Origin: JAPOUP01 sp026708635
GTDB taxonomy: Bacteria > Pseudomonadota > Alphaproteobacteria > Rhodobacterales > Rhodobacteraceae
Reading direction: 5' to 3'
Length of the DNA: 64,000 nucleotides
NCBI GenBank assembly: GCA_965200115.1
Contig: OZ241336.1
Location: 310,001 to 374,000, forward strand
The notes under the pieces are model-generated. The model searched no databases. It was not told where the DNA came from and was given only the letters and a program-made list of their open reading frames with translations. Positions 61,599 to 64,000 of this stretch are shown piece after piece (the first letter of the stretch is position 1; each line of letters begins with the position of its first letter). The translations under genes were made by a program, and so were the position numbers.

Positions 61599-63209
61599 TC
61601 ACGGTCTCGACTTCCCCTTGTCATTCCCGGATCCGTCCTTGATGCGGTTGGCGTAGTCGGCGGTGCGACCGGCGAGGTTGGAGTCAAAGTCAAGCCCGAT
61701 TTCCTCTCCCATTCGTTTCATGGTCGGAAGACGCACGGCCATACCCAGGATCTGGTCCATGGCGGCACCGAACGCCCCATCCACACCGTCTCCACCGCTA
61801 ACGGGACCGCCGGCGCCTGAAATCTGGTTGATTCTGATGGAGTCGATCTTCTCGACCGGCTTCATCATCTGCGTCATGATTTCGGGCAGTCGGTCGAGCC
61901 TGCGCTCCTCAAGGCGCATCTTGATCACCGCGTCCCCGAGGGTGTTTTCCGCCTTGTTCAGGGCAGCGCGTCCGGCCGCCTCCGCTTCCATCCGCGCGCG
62001 CTCGGCCTCACCTTCCCCGGTCTTGACCGTCGCACCGGCACGGGCTCTCTCGAGCAGTGTTTCGACGTCGCGCTTCACCCGGGCGCTTTCGAGATCGAGA
62101 TCCTTCTCCTGCCTGAGACGCGCGATCTCGCGTTCGCGTTCGGCGATGGCACGCTCTTTGCGCGCCTGAACGCTTTCCGCGGCCAGAATGACCCTTGCGC
62201 GCGCCTCTTCCTCGGCGACTCGGGCCTCGGCCTCTTCCGCGCGTTTTCTCGCGATCCGGATCTCATTGGAGATCTTGTCTTCCTCGAGCGCAAGGATCGC
62301 GGCCATCTCCGCTTTCCGCAGTTCAGCGTCACTTTCGACCCGTGCGGCCTTCGTCAGTCTCTCGTTCTCGATCCGGGCGGTGTCGCTCGCGAGCGCGGCG
62401 TCATCGCGGGCGCGGTCCTGTCGCGATTTGGCATCCGCCTCGAGCTTGGCGAGATGTTCCTGCTGCGCGATTTCAGCCTCCCGTTCCTGGCGCTGCAGTT
62501 CGAGCTGCCTCTGATGCTGGGACAGCCTGCTTTCGCGAACGGAAACCTCCGCTTCGGTCTCTATGCGAACGCGCTCCTTGCGCTGGTCCGCGACGAGCGC
62601 GGCCAGCCGCCGCATCCCCTGGGCGTTGAATGCGTTGTTCTCGTTCAACTGACCCAGGTCGCTTTGATCGACTCTAACCAATGAAGTCGAAATAAGCGTG
62701 AGCCCGAGCCTGGACACCTGGGCTTCCACGGTCTCCGCCACATCGTTGGAGAACGCGGATCGATCCAGATGGATTTCGTCCAGCGTTCGGGCCGCCGCCG
62801 CCCGCTGGATCGCGTCAACCATCGGGCCTGTCAGGATGTCACCGAGTGGCTGCCCACCCCGCGCGATTCTAGGGCCGAGCGTTCGGGCGGCGGCGGAGAC
62901 ACCCTGCTGGGTCGGCGCGACGCGAAGTTCGAATTCAAACTCGATGTCGGCGCGCATCTGATCGCGTGTCAGAACCGCGTCCTGGCCATCGCGACGGATC
63001 CCAAGCGAAAGGGCGCCCATGAAAACTCTCTGGATCCGGTGCAGGATAGGCAGGGACAGACACCCGCCTTCGGTCACGACGCGACAGCCACCGAACCCGG
63101 TTCTGACCAGAGCGGTGTCCAGACTGGACTTCGCGTAATAGCGCTGGAGGAACCAGATCGAGACCAGCGCGACGGCCGCGGCGATAAGCAACACGATGAC
63201 CCAGTCCAA
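61599..63209 (-). CDS. Flotillin-like SPFH/band-7 protein
   Basis: The product has 537 residues. One N-terminal membrane segment (DWVIVLLIAAAVALVSIWFL) is followed by an SPFH domain (about 30-200, GGCRVVTEGGCLSLPILHRI, ADIEFEFELRV) and a long charged coiled coil (about 205-445, rich in Glu, Arg, Ala), then a Gly-rich end. Such proteins scaffold membrane microdomains. No ATG fits: I take the TTG at 63209, with AAGGAG seven bases upstream and the membrane segment directly after; the frame runs on to 63332. It sits between two amide-type binding-protein genes, in the direction of the urt operon. Confidence 0.85.
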   Translation of the reverse strand: MDWVIVLLIAAAVALVSIWFLQRYYAKSSLDTALVRTGFGGCRVVTEGGCLSLPILHRIQRVFMGALSLGIRRDGQDAVLTRDQMRADIEFEFELRVAPTQQGVSAAARTLGPRIARGGQPLGDILTGPMVDAIQRAAAARTLDEIHLDRSAFSNDVAETVEAQVSRLGLTLISTSLVRVDQSDLGQLNENNAFNAQGMRRLAALVADQRKERVRIETEAEVSVRESRLSQHQRQLELQRQEREAEIAQQEHLAKLEADAKSRQDRARDDAALASDTARIENERLTKAARVESDAELRKAEMAAILALEEDKISNEIRIARKRAEEAEARVAEEEARARVILAAESVQARKERAIAEREREIARLRQEKDLDLESARVKRDVETLLERARAGATVKTGEGEAERARMEAEAAGRAALNKAENTLGDAVIKMRLEERRLDRLPEIMTQMMKPVEKIDSIRINQISGAGGPVSGGDGVDGAFGAAMDQILGMAVRLPTMKRMGEEIGLDFDSNLAGRTADYANRIKDGSGNDKGKSRP

Positions 63210-63341
63210 GGCGGAACTCCTTCCCTTCCGAAAATCGCCGGACACGCGGGACCGAGATCTTCGGCTCCCAGAGTAGCCAATTTTATTTTCGGATTCAAAT
63301 AATATCTTCGATTGGAAAATGATTGTTATCAAATATATGTT

Positions 63342-64000
63342 TTATATACGTTTAATTATCTCAAACTGCAGGCCATCCGCCCGCGCCAAATAGATCGGCG
63401 CACGTGTGAGCCGATCCGATATGCAAAGCCTGCGCCCGCTCCTGTGAATCACCGGAGGAGCGTCGAAAACGCTGTGGTCACGCCAGATATTGGCGTGCTC
63501 GCGCATCAGCCCGGCCAGAAAGTGCACGCCTTCATAGGTCGATTGACCGAGCGCGTTCAGCATCGGGGCCTGCTCTCCATGGACGCGATAGTACTGCTCC
63601 TTGAAAGCCGCGTTCGCCTCAGTGGAGAGGGTTGCGAAATAGGAGGACGCGACAAACATGCGCTGGCTGTTCCGCGCGCCGCTCCCCAGAAGCCCGTTTT
63701 CCTCGATGGCGCAGGACAGACGCACGATGCGGTCGTGCAGTCTCGCCTGGCCGAACGCCCGGTTGAAAGCGACGGCATCCTGCCCGACAAGCGAGATCAG
63801 CACCGCCTCCGCGCCGGACCTCGCGATCTCCTCGACAACGAGAGGCATACCGTCCAGCCCGAACGGCAGGTACCTTTCATAGGACAGGTTCACGGCCATA
63901 TCGCGCAATTTCTTCTTCGCGTAGCCGTGCGATGTCTTCGGCCAGACGTAGTCGTTGCCGATAAGCGCCCAGCTGCGCGGCCTGTATTCGATCTGGATGT
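63342..64000 (-). CDS. Amide/urea-type binding protein, C-terminal part (start outside window)
   Basis: The minus-strand frame stays open to the window end; 218 residues are visible. Reading in from the edge it gives IEYRPRSWALIGNDYVWPKT, where IGNDYVWP is typical of the AmiC/UrtA-type binding fold. LPFGLDGMPLVVEEIARSGA and YFATLSTEANAAFKEQYYRV follow. AmiC-like proteins sense short-chain amides, and FmdD-like relatives bind them for transport. There is no way to tell here, as the signal-peptide end is missing. It is the first visible gene of the operon. Confidence 0.85.
   Translation of the reverse strand, partial: IQIEYRPRSWALIGNDYVWPKTSHGYAKKKLRDMAVNLSYERYLPFGLDGMPLVVEEIARSGAEAVLISLVGQDAVAFNRAFGQARLHDRIVRLSCAIEENGLLGSGARNSQRMFVASSYFATLSTEANAAFKEQYYRVHGEQAPMLNALGQSTYEGVHFLAGLMREHANIWRDHSVFDAPPVIHRSGRRLCISDRLTRAPIYLARADGLQFEIIKRI

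Noticed and set aside
1..64000. CRISPR array or prophage structural genes
   Set aside because: No regularly spaced repeats and no capsid, terminase, portal or tail genes are seen.

Overview
The window looks like a chromosome segment of an alphaproteobacterium. Evidence: the gene order nrdR-ribD-ribE-ribBA-ribH-nusB, dnaG next to rpoD, a CarD regulator, cobS/cobT, a RibBA with a degenerate second domain, and a tRNA-His with an A73/U72 acceptor end and no G at -1, as in many Alphaproteobacteria. Base composition is GC-rich. The chromosome is unusually full of mobile DNA: at least five kinds of insertion or transposable element, many of them decayed or nested. I cannot assign a family or species from sequence alone.

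Layout. 1-897: C-terminal end of a DNA methyltransferase-like gene. 1420-2793: periplasmic HtrA protease. 3064-7647: a 4.6-kb IS1-type unit with matching ends and an 8-bp target duplication; it carries its transposase plus passengers (a small basic protein, a secreted Cys-rich protein, and a membrane protein/ImmA-type metallopeptidase pair). 7.9-14.3 kb: a large single-span membrane protein, a Kef-type cation/proton antiporter, and divergent cobT/cobS. 14.4-16.9 kb: a decayed IS5-type element and an intact Xre/RES toxin-antitoxin pair. 17.0-21.3 kb: rpoD and dnaG. 21.8-29.5 kb: a RuBisCO-like protein, a sugar ABC transporter, and divergent mtnK-mtnA, which together look like a 5-methylthioribose uptake and salvage locus. 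30.0-34.8 kb: an amine oxidase, a DegT aminotransferase, a LysR regulator and tRNA-His.

35.5-51.3 kb is the riboflavin operon on the minus strand. It is interrupted between ribD and ribE by about 11 kb of mobile DNA: an aminotransferase remnant, a broken IS1634 element, a Tn3-family transposon, and a transposase-less element with long inverted repeats. The last of these sits inside the left terminal repeat of the Tn3 element and carries two secreted-protein genes. A Calx-beta-like secreted protein and a 425-bp miniature bounded by the same Tn3-type ends complete the block. Two of the passenger secreted proteins, on two different mobile elements, share their leader DNA and signal peptide but not their mature parts.

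51.4-64.0 kb: YjbQ, CarD, then a long minus-strand operon. It holds an amide/urea-type binding protein (cut by the window end), a flotillin-like protein, UrtA, B, C and D-type transporter subunits, an ATPase fused in frame to an amidase, and an acyl-CoA synthetase. The set suggests uptake of an amide, hydrolysis to ammonia plus a carboxylic acid, and activation of the acid to its CoA ester.
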